A DNA stretch of 31,137 nucleotides. Origin: CAYUAI01 sp964442745 (GTDB taxonomy: Bacteria > Pseudomonadota > Gammaproteobacteria > S012-40). Position 1 is the first letter of the stretch, and the number at the start of each line of letters is the position of its first letter. The DNA lies in assembly GCA_964442745.1 (NCBI GenBank), contig CAYUAI010000048.1:1-31137 (forward strand), read 5' to 3'. The translations under genes and the position numbers were made by a program. Below are positions 7,722 to 17,600 of this stretch, one piece after another. The notes under the pieces were generated by a model, which ran no database searches, was not told the DNA's origin, and was given only the letters and a program-made list of their open reading frames with translations.

Positions 7722-8996
7722 ATGAAAATTTACAATTTATTTCCTCCGCTTGCGGGCCAACTTAAGGACTGGAAGCCCCATTTAACACGAGCCGCTGAGC
7801 TAGGTTTCGACTGGATATTCGTTAATCCAATTCAGAAACTAGGCGAGTCGGGTAGTCTTTATTCCATTGCAGATTATTTCCAGATCAACCCCCAGTGGCT
7901 CAACCCTGATTCCAAAGATTTGCCAGAGCAACAAGTCCGGGCAATGATTCAATCCGCAGAAAAACTTGGCTTGCGTTTTATGGTTGACCTAGTGATAAAT
8001 CATTGCGCCGTCGATGCAGCGCTGGTAAAAGAGCATCCGGGATGGTTTATCAAAGATAAACACGGTAATATCGTCAATCCCTCATGCACCCACGATAATC
8101 AGCAAATCGTCTGGCGAGATCTAGCGCAGTTTAACCATCAAAATGCCGAAGACCAGGAAGGGCTATTTCAACTATTCAGCGACATTATCAATTATCTCAT
8201 TGAGCTAGGTTTCAAAGGGTTTCGCTGTGATGCCGCTTACCAAATCCCCACAAAAACCTGGCGACGATTGATTGAAAGAGTAAAAAGCAAACACCCCGAG
8301 GTGGTGTTTTCTGCGGAAACCTTGGGCTGCTCAGCCAAACAAACTAAAGCCACAGCACGATCAGGATTTGATTATATTTTTAACAGTTCAAAATGGTGGG
8401 ATTTCAGCGGACCCTGGCTGTTAGAACAGTATGAATTAACACGTGATATTGCACCCTCCATTAGCTTTCCAGAAAGTCATGACACCGAACGACTCTTCCA
8501 AGAATCGGGGGGAAATATCAACGCCATGAAACAGCGTTATCTGTTTTCCGCGCTTTTTTCTGCTGGTATCATGATGCCCATGGGATTTGAATATGGACTG
8601 AAAAAAAGCCTGCATGTGGTCAAGACGCGCCCCGATGAATGGCTGCCGGGTGAGGTCGATTTAACCGACTTCATCAAGCAAGTCAACCAAATTAAAAGCA
8701 ACCATCCTATTTTTCAAGAAGAAAGCATTACCGAAGTCATCGGCTGTGAGAACCCGGCCATTTTACTCATGTGGAAAGCCGCCAGCCAAAGCAATAATGA
8801 AGCATTAATTATTCTTAACAAAGACCCATGGAACCCGCAATCTTTTCATTCAGACAATTTATATCAATATATTCAGGCCGAGCCGCCGCTGATTGATATA
8901 TCACCAGAATGGCCAATGGAGTATCTGCCACAACCCTTTCATTATGACTTACCACCGGGCGCGGCCCGAGTTTTAGTTACCCAGCATGACACCTGA
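7722..8996 (+). CDS. GH13 alpha-amylase-family enzyme, GlgE (maltosyltransferase)-like
   Basis: A 424-residue cytoplasmic glucan-active enzyme with no signal peptide. The four GH13 regions are visible. Region I is DLVINH (Asp89-His94). Region II is GFRCDAAYQ with nucleophile Asp170. Region III is FSAETLG with acid/base Glu199. Region IV is FPESHDTER with His253-Asp254. Motif spacing and the stretch DAAYQIPTKTWRRLIERVK resemble the GlgE group more than secreted amylases, but the protein is shorter than full GlgE (about 660) and lacks its N-terminal domain. It may be a hydrolase or transglycosylase acting on glycogen; the reaction cannot be fixed by eye. Its place right after glgA implies glycogen synthesis or remodelling. 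ATG 7722 is preceded by a weak GAG about 12 nt upstream. Confidence 0.85.
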   Translation: MKIYNLFPPLAGQLKDWKPHLTRAAELGFDWIFVNPIQKLGESGSLYSIADYFQINPQWLNPDSKDLPEQQVRAMIQSAEKLGLRFMVDLVINHCAVDAALVKEHPGWFIKDKHGNIVNPSCTHDNQQIVWRDLAQFNHQNAEDQEGLFQLFSDIINYLIELGFKGFRCDAAYQIPTKTWRRLIERVKSKHPEVVFSAETLGCSAKQTKATARSGFDYIFNSSKWWDFSGPWLLEQYELTRDIAPSISFPESHDTERLFQESGGNINAMKQRYLFSALFSAGIMMPMGFEYGLKKSLHVVKTRPDEWLPGEVDLTDFIKQVNQIKSNHPIFQEESITEVIGCENPAILLMWKAASQSNNEALIILNKDPWNPQSFHSDNLYQYIQAEPPLIDISPEWPMEYLPQPFHYDLPPGAARVLVTQHDT

Positions 8997-9031
8997 TAAA
9001 TCACTTTTAAAAATCACTGTGATATGAATGA

Positions 9032-9053
9032 ATGTGCAACGTAATAACTTCCC
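9032..9053 (+). repeat. Fragment of the MITE-like element end, copy 4
   Basis: GAATGTGCAACGTAATAACT plus TCCC matches the left end of copy 2 (20025-20047) apart from one inserted base and one substitution; the run CGTAATAACTTCCC is identical. Only this end is recognisable. A further CAGTGGTTCG match to copy 2 at 9153-9162 may be chance. Confidence 0.45.
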
Positions 9054-9061
9054 AGGCTCCA

Positions 9062-9089
9062 TGATGGATTCACTGCGCTTAATCCACGC
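9062..9089 (-). repeat. Degenerate copy of the 28-bp GGGTGGATT palindromic repeat
   Basis: The core ATTCACTGCGCTTAATCCAC matches the reverse complement of the repeat at 11791-11818, about 24 of 28 positions overall. It lies just downstream of the subtilase gene, whereas the better copy lies upstream in opposite orientation. Confidence 0.6.
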
Positions 9090-9142
9090 TACGAAGTCTG
9101 GGTCGCTCTACTGCTTGCATCCATGCCGTCGTCCCTCCGTCT

Positions 9143-11731
9143 TTACTGATCCAGTGGTTCGCGTAATTTTGTCGCATTATTAATCGTTATAATGTGATTT
9201 TTGCTAATTCCAAGACGATCGGTGACTGTGACTAAAACACCACCAACCACACCGATTGTCGTCGATAACAAACCCGTCTTATCAATGCGGGCTAACACAT
9301 TATTATTCACGCTCCAATCATAAGGGGCGACGCCACCGATGACATCTAGCTGAAGCGTATCACCAGCACCGATGGTAAACACGGAAGCCGTCATTGTCAT
9401 ATTTCTTACTTCAACGGTGGCAATTTCGCTATTACCCAATTCGTCGCTCACCGATATTTCAACGCTACCCGCAGTAAGCCCATCAACAATCCCACGCGCA
9501 TCGACACGAGCAACATTGGGATCAGACGAAGACCAAGCGAGAGGAGTGCTATTCCCTGTGACTCTTAAACGGACACGCATCCCAGTGCCAATAACACTCT
9601 GTTCCGGTGTCACAACCAATGTAGCGACGGCGGGGGCGGGGTTGGTGATCTCGATGGCGATAGTAACACTTGCCCCGGTAATATCTACCACTCTAATCGT
9701 TGCAATACCTGCCTTCAAACTCGTCACTAAACCGCCAGCATTTACGCTAGCCACACTGACATTATTAGATGACCAAGTATAGGGTGAGGTTCCACCAGTA
9801 ACGCTTAATTGTAGTGACTCGCCGAGCGTTAATTTGGATTTGTCAGCAATAATACTAAGCTCTGGCGCATTAACTTGAATAGATTGGCTACTGGCAGAGT
9901 TATCATTGGCATCAGTCACAGTAATAATAAATGATCCATTGGCACTCGCCACTAACCTTGCCGTTTGTTGTTGTGCTCCCAGTGCGGTCAGCGTTGCAAT
10001 ATTAGCATTGCTGACCTGCCAACGATACGGGGCCAGTCCACCAGTAGCCGATACTGATACAACTTCGTTAAGATTCATACTCGAAAGATCTGCCGGTATA
10101 AAACCTAGCGTATTATTTGCTGCAATAACATCCATCGTTAGCGGAGCACTGACAAGGCCTGAGCTGTCGCGCGCAATAATATCCACTGGACCCGGCGCTA
10201 TTGCTGTTGCCACCCCTGTTGTATTAGTAATCGATGCCAAATTAACATTACTCACACCCCAAAAATAGTTGCCATCACCGCCCGTAGCCACTAACTGCAG
10301 TGCTTCACCAACAACCAACGTGGTACTTTGAGGCTGAGCAATCGTCACTAATTCGGCCGGAGTTGGCGGATCGGCTGGCGATATCGCTTTAATGGCATTA
10401 AACGCATTTAATCGCCCGCCGGTAACCAGGCGTCCCTCAAATACAGGGACTTGATCCACCGTATCAAGTAATGTTGTTTTTAAGGTATCCGTCGTCAAAC
10501 TATTATTTTTAGATAGCAAGAGCGCGGCCACACCAGCAACGAACGGTGCTGCCATTGATGTACCGCTGAATAATTCGTATTGCCTATTCGGGATGGTACT
10601 GTATATCTGCAACCCTGGTGCCGCCAAGTCCACCGTGGCCACCCCAAAATTGGAAAACCTTGCCAACGTATCGTTTGATGTGCTCGCCGCTACCGATATG
10701 ATATTGGGCAATTCATAGTTGCTTGGAAAATGCGAGCCATTATCGGTATTTACCCCATCATTCCCGCTAGCGGCGACGAACAAATGTCCCTGACTATTAG
10801 CCATCTGAATGGTATCAAATAAAGCCTGACTAAATGTGTCTCCTCCCCAACTATTATTGGAAATACGCGCCCCGTTAGCCACCGCATAATCGATGGCTTG
10901 TATGGCAGCAATCGTCGACCCTAGCCCGTCAGCATCCATAAACTTGAGAGGCATAATCTGCACGGCCCAATTCACGCCCACCGCACCGCGATTATCGTTA
11001 CCTTGTGCGCCGATGATACCGGCAACATGCGTACCATGGGCATTTTCATCCATCGGATCATTATCGTTATCTGCAAAATCCCAACCTCTAATATCATCGA
11101 CAAATCCATTGCCATCATCATCAACACCATTGCCAGGAATTTCTGCAGTATTCGTCCAAATCTGATTACGCAAATCAGGATGATTATAATCCACACCACT
11201 ATCAATGACAGCAACAATCACGGATGATGCCCCGATGCTAATATCCCAAGCTTCGGGTGCATCAATGTCGGAATCATTTGGGTTATTCAATCCATACTGT
11301 AATGAAAAATCAGCATCGTTAGGTAAGGTTGCTTCGATAGAATAAATATAATTTGGTTCTGCATAAGCCACACTCGGATCGTTACTCAGTTTTTCAAGTG
11401 TTTGATTGATAGTAACACCCGCTTGTACTTGGGTTTTCCTTAACCTTGATGAGAATCCAAAACTACCGGCATCACTCAAGCCTGCAGCACGCAGCGAACG
11501 GGCACGAGAATTGTTTCCCGTATTCGAGATAAATTTCACAATCACTCCATCTGCTTCTTGTTGAGGTGAAAGATACGCAATACGTTGTGGAGCGACTACC
11601 CCCCCATTTTGTTGTGAGATCAATTGACCACAACCAAAAAACCATAACATACATAATAATGTCACCGCAGCAATCAATTTTTGATAAATATTTTTTAATT
11701 TGATTTGCTTGTTATTTTTTTTATTCCCCAT
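9143..11731 (-). CDS. Subtilisin-like (S8) serine protease lipoprotein with five C-terminal Big_2-like repeats
   Basis: A secreted serine endopeptidase of 862 residues from ATG 11731 (GGGG nine bases upstream; an in-frame TTG at 11734 is less likely). The N-terminus is basic, then hydrophobic, then LWFFGC, a plausible lipobox with the acylated Cys at residue 34. A propeptide of fervidolysin/I9 type spans roughly 50-135 (SVAYAEPNY). The catalytic domain holds Asp177 (VIDSGVDYNHPDL), His232 (AHGTHVAG), oxyanion Asn324 (ASGNDG) and Ser392 (FSGTSMAAPFVAG), with a Ca-binding-like loop (NGVDDDGNGFVDD). From about residue 455, five Ig-like repeats of 75-85 residues carry the Big_2 signature (WSSxNxxVAxVxxxGxVxxxxxG), suited to surface attachment. 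It is divergent from the 30-heme cytochrome gene and flanked by inverted 28-bp repeats. Protease and export are well supported; substrate unknown. Confidence 0.92.
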   Translation of the reverse strand: MGNKKNNKQIKLKNIYQKLIAAVTLLCMLWFFGCGQLISQQNGGVVAPQRIAYLSPQQEADGVIVKFISNTGNNSRARSLRAAGLSDAGSFGFSSRLRKTQVQAGVTINQTLEKLSNDPSVAYAEPNYIYSIEATLPNDADFSLQYGLNNPNDSDIDAPEAWDISIGASSVIVAVIDSGVDYNHPDLRNQIWTNTAEIPGNGVDDDGNGFVDDIRGWDFADNDNDPMDENAHGTHVAGIIGAQGNDNRGAVGVNWAVQIMPLKFMDADGLGSTIAAIQAIDYAVANGARISNNSWGGDTFSQALFDTIQMANSQGHLFVAASGNDGVNTDNGSHFPSNYELPNIISVAASTSNDTLARFSNFGVATVDLAAPGLQIYSTIPNRQYELFSGTSMAAPFVAGVAALLLSKNNSLTTDTLKTTLLDTVDQVPVFEGRLVTGGRLNAFNAIKAISPADPPTPAELVTIAQPQSTTLVVGEALQLVATGGDGNYFWGVSNVNLASITNTTGVATAIAPGPVDIIARDSSGLVSAPLTMDVIAANNTLGFIPADLSSMNLNEVVSVSATGGLAPYRWQVSNANIATLTALGAQQQTARLVASANGSFIITVTDANDNSASSQSIQVNAPELSIIADKSKLTLGESLQLSVTGGTSPYTWSSNNVSVASVNAGGLVTSLKAGIATIRVVDITGASVTIAIEITNPAPAVATLVVTPEQSVIGTGMRVRLRVTGNSTPLAWSSSDPNVARVDARGIVDGLTAGSVEISVSDELGNSEIATVEVRNMTMTASVFTIGAGDTLQLDVIGGVAPYDWSVNNNVLARIDKTGLLSTTIGVVGGVLVTVTDRLGISKNHIITINNATKLREPLDQ

Positions 11732-12335
11732 CAATCCTACCCCACTTTTTCGCCATCAGATCGGTCAAGCCTAGCTCAAATCTTTGCGCCGGGTGGATTA
11801 AGCGCAGCGAATCCACCCTACCCTATTTTCACCTACACATTAAACGCTGGATTAAAGGCTTAATTAAAAGGATGCCGTACTAACGATTTTATTTTTATTA
11901 CTGATATGAAATATCAATCATATGTAATGCAAAGCTAAATAAAACTATTCAACTCAAGCAAAAAACAAGGTCTGATAGCTATTTCAACATATTATTATTC
12001 TGAGTATTTTAAATAAGTATAGATCACACCCTATGAGTAACAAGCAGATTTAACTAAAACAGCTTAAACAAAACTAGCGCACCGTAAAATCTACCCTAAC
12101 ATCCCGTTTTATCACATTTCATATATTACGATAATAAAATCAGGAGACAACAAATCAGATGTAACTTATCGATATGATAATTCTTTGCATCACTAGGTTT
12201 TATTAAAAATTATTAAAATAAATACCAAAAGTTACTCGCTATTTTGCACACCTCTACTATAGTTTTATTACAAGGTTAAAATGTATTTTTTAGTCATAAT
12301 AATAATAAAATTGAACGTTATGTGGGAGAACTAGT
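11732..12335. other. AT-rich divergent intergenic region
   Basis: About 600 bp between the divergent subtilase and cytochrome genes, so it should hold promoters for both. It contains the 28-bp palindromic repeat (11791-11818). The part from about 11830 to 12320 is very AT-rich. Possible -10 boxes for the cytochrome gene are GATAAT near 12130 and TATAGT at 12258-12263, but neither has a convincing -35, so I do not call a promoter. No FNR-type TTGAT-N4-ATCAA site and no open frame of note were found here. Confidence 0.5.
11791..11818 (+). repeat. 28-bp palindromic intergenic repeat (GGGTGGATT...AATCCACCC)
   Basis: GGGTGGATT (11791-11799) and AATCCACCC (11810-11818) are perfect 9-bp inverted arms around AAGCGCAGCG. 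From memory, this kind of repeat is common between genes in several proteobacterial genomes; I have not checked it. A decayed copy in the opposite orientation is at 9062-9089, so the two bracket the subtilase gene. Confidence 0.8.
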
Positions 12336-14594
12336 ATGCTGCACTCATTGCATACTTTAATAAATTCACTTTTTTTAGTGAACAAAAAATTTAATCGTCT
12401 TATTATCTCCCGTCTTCAGGCTTTATCCTATGACCATACTCGTCAACTTATCTTATTATTTATGTTATGCATACCCGCGCTTAACATAATGGCAGAAAAT
12501 GGCATTAATACTCACAAAAACAATAATATATCCTCACAACTCAATAGCTTTTCGTATCAGCAAAATGCGGCCGGAGAGATTTCAATAAAACTCTTTGACC
12601 ATAGTGATGCAACCGGTCCTTGTTCGAGTTGTCACGGTATATCGGCAGAAGGACAGCCAGAGACACATATCAACACACAAGGTGAGTGTGATTCATGCCA
12701 TCAAGTCGTATCTTGGAAACCAGTATATCGCGTTAAACATGAAAACGTCATTGGCGTTTGTATAGACTGTCATAGTGAAAAACAAACGAATAATGGTAAT
12801 ATTCACATTAATGTTACCGATATTTGCAATGAATGCCACTCCACATTTAGCTGGAAACCGATCATTCGACTTGATCACGACCAAGTAATTGGTACTTGTG
12901 AGAGCTGTCATAATGGCGTCATCAGCGTAGGAAAAAATGTAACTCATATTAAAACGGGTTCAGTGTGTGGGGATTGCCATTTAACACTATCATTTTTAAT
13001 TGCAGTAACCGTTAATCATGATCAGCTTGGAGAGGATTGTGTCAGTTGCCACAATGGTACGGTTGCGGTGGCAAGTCCCCAGTATCATTTTCCTGTCACC
13101 GACCAGTGTGGTGCGTGTCACGCGGTCACTCACTGGCGTCCAGTTGTCAACACCGACCATGCAGAAGTATTAGGTGAATGCTCCAGTTGCCATAATGGCT
13201 TACGAGCAGATGGTCGCTCAACTAGCCATGTCAAAACAAGCACTAAGTGTGAAGCCTGCCATGGGGTAACGGGATGGATACCGACGGTGACGACCGATCA
13301 CAACGAGCTATTAGGTGCCTGTGAAGATTGCCATAATGATACGATCGCACGCGGCAAAAGTTTTCGTCATATTCAAACGACGAATGCCTGTGAAAATTGT
13401 CATTCAACCACTAAATGGTTCCAAATCTCAACCGTTGACCATAGAGAACTGTTAGGACAATGCTCACTCTGTCATGATGGACAGACACAAACCGGTAAGC
13501 CACTAACACACATCCCAACACAGCAAGAATGTAATATTTGCCATAGTGCTTTACAATGGGTACCCATCATTAAATTTGACCATACGGCGATTGATTCTGG
13601 TTGCGCAGATTGCCACGATAATGTGGCTGGCACCGGCAAACCAACCACTCATATCCCCAGCAGTGATTTGTGCGAATCTTGTCATACAACGCAGCAATGG
13701 GCAATTGCGCCAGGTATTCAAGCAGTCGATCATTCACAAATCAGTGCCCCATGCATTACTTGCCATAATGCTATTATCGCGATTGGGAAAAACTCAGCGC
13801 ATATTACCACCAGTGAAAGTTGTGGCAACTGCCACGCAACACTGACCTGGGCGCCAACGATTATTGTCGATCATAATGAGATCATTGGGATTTGCATCGA
13901 GTGCCATAGTCGTTCACTCACCCATATCCAAAGCACGGATCAGTGCGGGGCCTGCCATACTCCAATATCGTGGCACCCGGTATCGATTGTCGACCATAAT
14001 GAAGTCGTGGGTGCATGCAATCAGTGTCATAATAAATCAGTGTCCCATGTCGCTACCAGTGACGCTTGTGAAACCTGTCATAACGCTTTCAGTTGGTCGC
14101 CAGTCACAACGTTAGATCACAATGAAGTATTTGGTGCTTGTGCTAATTGCCATACCAAATTTATTGGACATATTCAGGCCTCAGAACAATGTGAGATCTG
14201 TCACATCACCACCTCATGGAATGCGGTCACTCAAGTCGATCATAGCGAAATTTTTGAGTCATGCAATGCTTGCCACGATAAACGTGCGGGACATATTACA
14301 TCAACTGATCAATGCGAAGCCTGCCATGTGACTACCGCCTGGAATACCATCGGTCAGGTTGACCATACAGCAACAATCGGGGCCTGCGATGCCTGCCATA
14401 CGCAGTCCATCGCTCATGTCGCCACATCAAATCAATGTGAAGCTTGTCATGTTAACACCTCATGGACGCTGGTCACCATGGATCATAATCAGACGCAGGG
14501 TATCTGTAATGACTGCCATCAATTACCTAATAACCATCAACAGGTTGTTACAAACCGTTGCGAAGCTTGCCACACCACGCGCCGGTGGAAATAA
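12336..14594 (+). CDS. Exported c-type cytochrome with 30 CxxCH heme-binding motifs
   Basis: A 752-residue precursor carrying 30 CxxCH motifs, each expected to bind heme covalently after export. GGGAG at 12324-12328, seven bases before ATG, fixes the start. The signal has a long basic N-region and the core LILLFMLCIPALNIMA. From residue 89 on the protein is a continuous array in which almost every motif is H-x6-C-x2-C-H (29 of 30; the last is x7). The upstream His, in DH or (T/S/G/A)H(I/V), is a candidate distal ligand, implying bis-His hemes. Hemes come in pairs: an even-numbered spacer with a conserved Trp (WxPxxxxDH, 12 residues) and an odd-numbered spacer. The odd spacer is 10-11 residues (NGxxxxGK type) up to heme 17, then 5 from heme 19. 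No membrane anchor follows the signal. The propeller lipoprotein gene begins 36 bp later. I infer long-range electron transfer, perhaps extracellular. Confidence 0.93.
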   Translation: MLHSLHTLINSLFLVNKKFNRLIISRLQALSYDHTRQLILLFMLCIPALNIMAENGINTHKNNNISSQLNSFSYQQNAAGEISIKLFDHSDATGPCSSCHGISAEGQPETHINTQGECDSCHQVVSWKPVYRVKHENVIGVCIDCHSEKQTNNGNIHINVTDICNECHSTFSWKPIIRLDHDQVIGTCESCHNGVISVGKNVTHIKTGSVCGDCHLTLSFLIAVTVNHDQLGEDCVSCHNGTVAVASPQYHFPVTDQCGACHAVTHWRPVVNTDHAEVLGECSSCHNGLRADGRSTSHVKTSTKCEACHGVTGWIPTVTTDHNELLGACEDCHNDTIARGKSFRHIQTTNACENCHSTTKWFQISTVDHRELLGQCSLCHDGQTQTGKPLTHIPTQQECNICHSALQWVPIIKFDHTAIDSGCADCHDNVAGTGKPTTHIPSSDLCESCHTTQQWAIAPGIQAVDHSQISAPCITCHNAIIAIGKNSAHITTSESCGNCHATLTWAPTIIVDHNEIIGICIECHSRSLTHIQSTDQCGACHTPISWHPVSIVDHNEVVGACNQCHNKSVSHVATSDACETCHNAFSWSPVTTLDHNEVFGACANCHTKFIGHIQASEQCEICHITTSWNAVTQVDHSEIFESCNACHDKRAGHITSTDQCEACHVTTAWNTIGQVDHTATIGACDACHTQSIAHVATSNQCEACHVNTSWTLVTMDHNQTQGICNDCHQLPNNHQQVVTNRCEACHTTRRWK

Positions 14595-14630
14595 AACATC
14601 CAAACAACACATCAAATACCCGAGGCGATC

Positions 14631-17600
14631 ATGAAAGACAATAACTATTTTCACATCTGTTGGTTCGGCCTGTTTTTGCTCATCGTTAGTGGTTGTGAAA
14701 AACCAATAAACAGCTCAAAAGAAGTAGCGGGCAACGACACCGCAACCAGTGTTGCTTTAGTAGCATCCGCCGAGGCGGTGGTCATGAGAAATCAGCTAGT
14801 ACTGCCAACCACTGACTCGGCCATGGGAAATACTGCCACGGCAAGCGCTGAAATCAGCTCACTCGCCCTCAGGAATGGCCAGGAATTATTACTGGATATG
14901 AGCATGCTGCCAACTGACGCCACAGCCAATGGTATGGGCAGCACATTGTCAATCTCGGGCTCAATCGCCATTATCGGTACATACGCTAATGAAAATCAAT
15001 CCGGGGCCGCCTTTATTGTTGAACACGATAGGGTATCCAATATCTGGAAAAACACAGTCGCCTTGCAAGTCGATAATATGAGTGCCAATGCACAATATGG
15101 TCAAGCGGTAGCAATTAAAGGAAATACGGCACTTGTCAGTGCGCCAGCGAATAATAATGGCCAAGGTACTGTTTTCGTCTTCAAGAAAAACGATATATCA
15201 GGTCAATGGAATAACAACGCGAACTTAGCCGCGCCGACATCGGTTAATATAATCCCACTGGCATTTGGTAAAACCATGGCATTTAACGGCAATACCATCG
15301 CCATTAGTGCACAGACTAAAAACACAAACGATGCCACCTTGTTAAACGTAATTTATATTTATGTGTTAACGGCAAATAACTGGACCTTAGCTAAGTCAAT
15401 CCGTCTTGCAAGTAATACTCAACCATTCAACTTTGATCAAAGTCTAGCCTTAGCGGAAAATACCCTAGTCATTGGTATGAGTAAGGCCGATAGCAATGGG
15501 GCTGTCCTTATCTACGAACGCATCGGTGAAACCTGGGGCCAGTCATTAAAACTGCTACCGACAGATGATACCATTGTCGATTTCGGTCAATCCGTGGCGA
15601 TTAACGGAAATACATTGGTCATCACGGGGACGAATGCTGCCTCAGCGATTGGCCAAGTGTCTATTTACGCCAAGGATCGAGCCAGTAAACGTTGGTATCT
15701 ACAGCAGCATGTCGTCTCAGAGGATGCCTCATTAAGTTTAGGCAGAGCAATGACGATCGTTGGTGATATTATGTTGCTAGGAGCCACATCTAACACCAAC
15801 AATAGTGGTATGGTGCATGTCTTGCGAAAGCAAAATAATCAATGGACTCGGCTCAACACGATCACACCAAAAACAACCGGGAATACAAGTTTCGGTCAAA
15901 CCGTAACAGCCAATAACAAAATCGCCTTTATTGCGGCACCACAACATCAATCCATTGATGGGATGATGGGTGAAATCAATATCTTTCCATTGCACATCGA
16001 TTCGAGCATCGGTACCCGAACAACACCGGGTAGCCGGAGAGATACTCAAGCCCAGAATAGGCCACCTGATGACCCAGATTTATTTCTATCGCTAGTGACT
16101 AGAAATTCACCTATCATTGTAGAAAGTGAAGAATCGGCTAGAGCTTATTATGCCGCCGTCGATCCTCAGAATCGTAAAACAACGTTGAACCGATGGCGCA
16201 GAGAAGTTGGATTTACCAGGGCAGACCCTGTAGCTATTTACGTAAATGCGGCGGACCTAGGTTTTTCGCGCCGTATGTACAGTCGAATCAATGATGATTT
16301 ATCCATTGCCTCTTATGTAGAAAATTTTGCAACGTTAGAAGATGCTGTCAATGATGTTAATCTTATCGCAACAGTCGCCATGGAAATGGCTCCCCCCGCA
16401 TTAGACCCGAATGGTACCCCCTTTGTATCATTCTATGTTTTTGGTCCCGATGATCGTCGTGACTTAGGTGCTGATTTAGATGGACGAGGCTTCAAGTTTC
16501 AACCTGGGCTTTGTACCCCTTGCCATGGTGGGGTCACGAAATCATTAGTCAATGGTCGCTTCCCCGATGGAGGCGATATTGACGCACTTTTTCTACCTTA
16601 TGATATAGATACTTATGTATTTTTAGATAATAGTCGACGATTTTCTAAAGCCGCACAAGAAGAAAATTTAAAAAGGCTCAATGAGATTGTATTATTTTCT
16701 TATGAGCTTATGGATCCTACTATTGATACTTCGGTGCCAGCAGGATTGATAGAAGGATGGTATGGTGGTCCTGGTTTGCCGAATCAATTTTTTAATGAAT
16801 TTTTCGTTCCAGAGGGCTGGTTACCACCTGCAGCGCCAGCGTCAGCGGCACAATTATATTTACAAACGATTGGCCCCAAATGTCGCGCCTGCCATATACA
16901 GCGCGGACTCATGCTTCAATCTGATCTTGACCTTGGTAGCTATGATAAATTTATTTCCTATGCGGACATCATCGAAGACATGGTGTTTAATCGAGGTGTG
17001 ATGCCGTTAGCTAAATTAACCTTTGAGAATTTTTGGGCTGATCCAGTTAACCCGCAATTATTGGCAGAGCATTTACCTAATTTTGGCGGTTTCTCTCTCA
17101 ATGCATTAGGTGTCGTCGAACCTGGGCGACCCATCGCTAATGCCGGTATCTCTAGAATGGCACCCATGCGCCGAGTAACCTTAAGATCTAGTGCCAGCTT
17201 ATTTGCTGAAACCGTTCGCTGGCGCACCATCCAAACGCCTCAAAATAGTAATATTCGCCTTAATGGTCGTCGTACTAGCACGCCATCGTTCACACCTGAT
17301 GTCGCGGGTGAGTATGAGTTTCAACTTAATGTCACCAACCGCTTTGGTGACATTAGTGAACCTTCCTTTGTGACCATTACCGCCTCTCCATCAATAAATC
17401 GCGCCTCATTTAGCGATGATATCGTACCAATACTGCAAAATGATGATTGTTTAATATGCCACATCAATCCTGCCGTTAAGAATTTTGTTGATAATCGAGA
17501 TTTATATCAGAGCGTATTTGAAATGATAAATTTTGTTGATCCAGAAAGCAGCGTGTTAGTCACTAAGCCCTCAGGGTTGCATCACAATGCGAGAGGGCGA

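Noticed and set aside
12336..14594. CRISPR-like or simple DNA tandem repeat in the cytochrome gene
   Set aside because: Periodicity is at protein level; the DNA copies are strongly diverged and in coding frame throughout.
13546..14634. Other-frame open frames across the multiheme gene
   Set aside because: Long frames arise from the repetitive CxxCH coding pattern; only the main frame has a ribosome site, a signal peptide and the periodic heme motifs.
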